Positions 5,182 to 5,425 of a stretch of 5,425 bases of DNA are shown here, piece by piece. Both the position numbers and the translations under genes were made by a program. Below the pieces are notes generated by a model that was not told the origin of the DNA, made no database searches, and saw only the letters and a program-made list of their open reading frames with translations. The DNA is from Pseudanabaena sp. UBA1465. Lineage in GTDB: Bacteria; Cyanobacteriota; Cyanobacteriia; Pseudanabaenales; Pseudanabaenaceae. Each line of letters begins with the position of its first letter. The first letter of the stretch is position 1. The stretch covers positions 25,602 through 31,026 of the forward strand of contig DCSN01000149.1 in NCBI GenBank assembly GCA_002325645.1, read 5' to 3'.

Positions 5182-5415
5182 ATGGTTGATACCCCCCCTC
5201 AAGATCTAACAGGTGAAGCGCCCGAAGTTGATCCTAGTAAATTTACTCCGACAGATGTGGCGGAAATTGCAGATCGTCTAGAGCGTGATGACTATAACAA
5301 CGCTTTTGAAAGTCTTAGAGATTGGCATATTTTGCGATCGCTGGCTTTTAAAGGATCAGATTTAGCGGAACCCTATCGTCATTTACTCGACCTAGAAGCA
5401 TTCGATGAATGTTAA
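5182..5415 (+). CDS. Small conserved cyanobacterial protein, probable DUF2555 family, 77 aa
   Basis: The product is a 77-residue, acidic, soluble protein with a disordered-looking Pro/Glu-rich start (1-20) and a compact helical domain. The domain shows FTPTDVAEIADRLERDDY (21-38), AFESLRDWHILRSLAF (41-56) and EPYRHLLDLEAFDE (63-76). I recall this pattern, with its DWHLLR and HLLDLE-type motifs, as DUF2555, a cyanobacterial family of unknown function; the family name is from memory. ATG 5182 is the only in-frame Met, so it is the start, although the AGGA at 5177-5180 is only 1 base from the ATG and too close to be a normal ribosome site. A run of seven C residues lies in codons 4-6. Only 21 bp separate it from tRNA-Ser, so transcription from the tRNA promoter is likely. 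The stop is 10 bp from the window end. Confidence 0.85.
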   Translation: MVDTPPQDLTGEAPEVDPSKFTPTDVAEIADRLERDDYNNAFESLRDWHILRSLAFKGSDLAEPYRHLLDLEAFDEC

Positions 5416-5425
5416 TAAAAAAGCC

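Larger units (their letters stand above)
1262..5341. repeat. HIP1 octamers (GCGATCGC), 11 copies
   Basis: Copies start at 1262, 2143, 2347, 2453, 2529, 2983, 3099, 3589, 3652, 4732 and 5334, all inside coding sequence. HIP1 is a highly over-represented palindrome in many cyanobacterial genomes, and this density, about one per 490 bp, supports that origin. It is absent from the intergenic DNA and scarce in the first 2.1 kb. Confidence 0.95.

Noticed and set aside
1..5425. Mobile element, phage or defence-system genes
   Set aside because: No transposase, integrase, toxin-antitoxin, restriction or phage protein signature is seen, and the tRNA is intact without a duplicated 3' end in the window that would mark an integration site.

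Overview
The window looks like cyanobacterial chromosome. The HIP1 octamer GCGATCGC occurs 11 times in 5.4 kb, several predicted proteins belong to families I recognise mainly from cyanobacteria, and the gene-poor stretches are AT-rich. GC-cored intergenic palindromes with AT arms suggest a filamentous lineage such as Pseudanabaena, but that is inference from recall. Nothing marks the region as phage, plasmid or a defence island.

Layout: positions 1-454 carry no convincing gene. They hold a terminator-like hairpin, three further inverted repeats and a striking run of helically phased T-tracts that ends 16 bp before a gene. Positions 455-1783 (+) encode a 442-residue, probably all-helical, conserved cyanobacterial protein of unknown function. 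It converges on a minus-strand pair. That pair is a class 3 aldehyde dehydrogenase (2670-4061) and, 92 bp downstream of it, a DUF6544-type protein (1831-2577). A 93-bp divergent intergenic region separates the dehydrogenase from a plus-strand gene (4155-4949) for a two-helix membrane protein of the GIDE/BAM family. Next come tRNA-Ser(GCU) (5069-5160) and, 21 bp later, a small protein of probable DUF2555 type (5182-5415).

Functional links are modest. The aldehyde dehydrogenase probably detoxifies membrane-derived or apocarotenoid aldehydes, and the DUF6544 gene may share its transcript. The tRNA and the DUF2555 gene are so close that the small mRNA probably starts from the tRNA promoter. Large palindromes sit at three of the gene boundaries (1792-1828, 2606-2648, 4940-5011) and probably serve as terminators or RNA-stability elements.

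I did not find a clear new multi-gene system. The observations most worth a second look are the phased T-tract promoter region, the palindrome family, and the tRNA/DUF2555 coupling.
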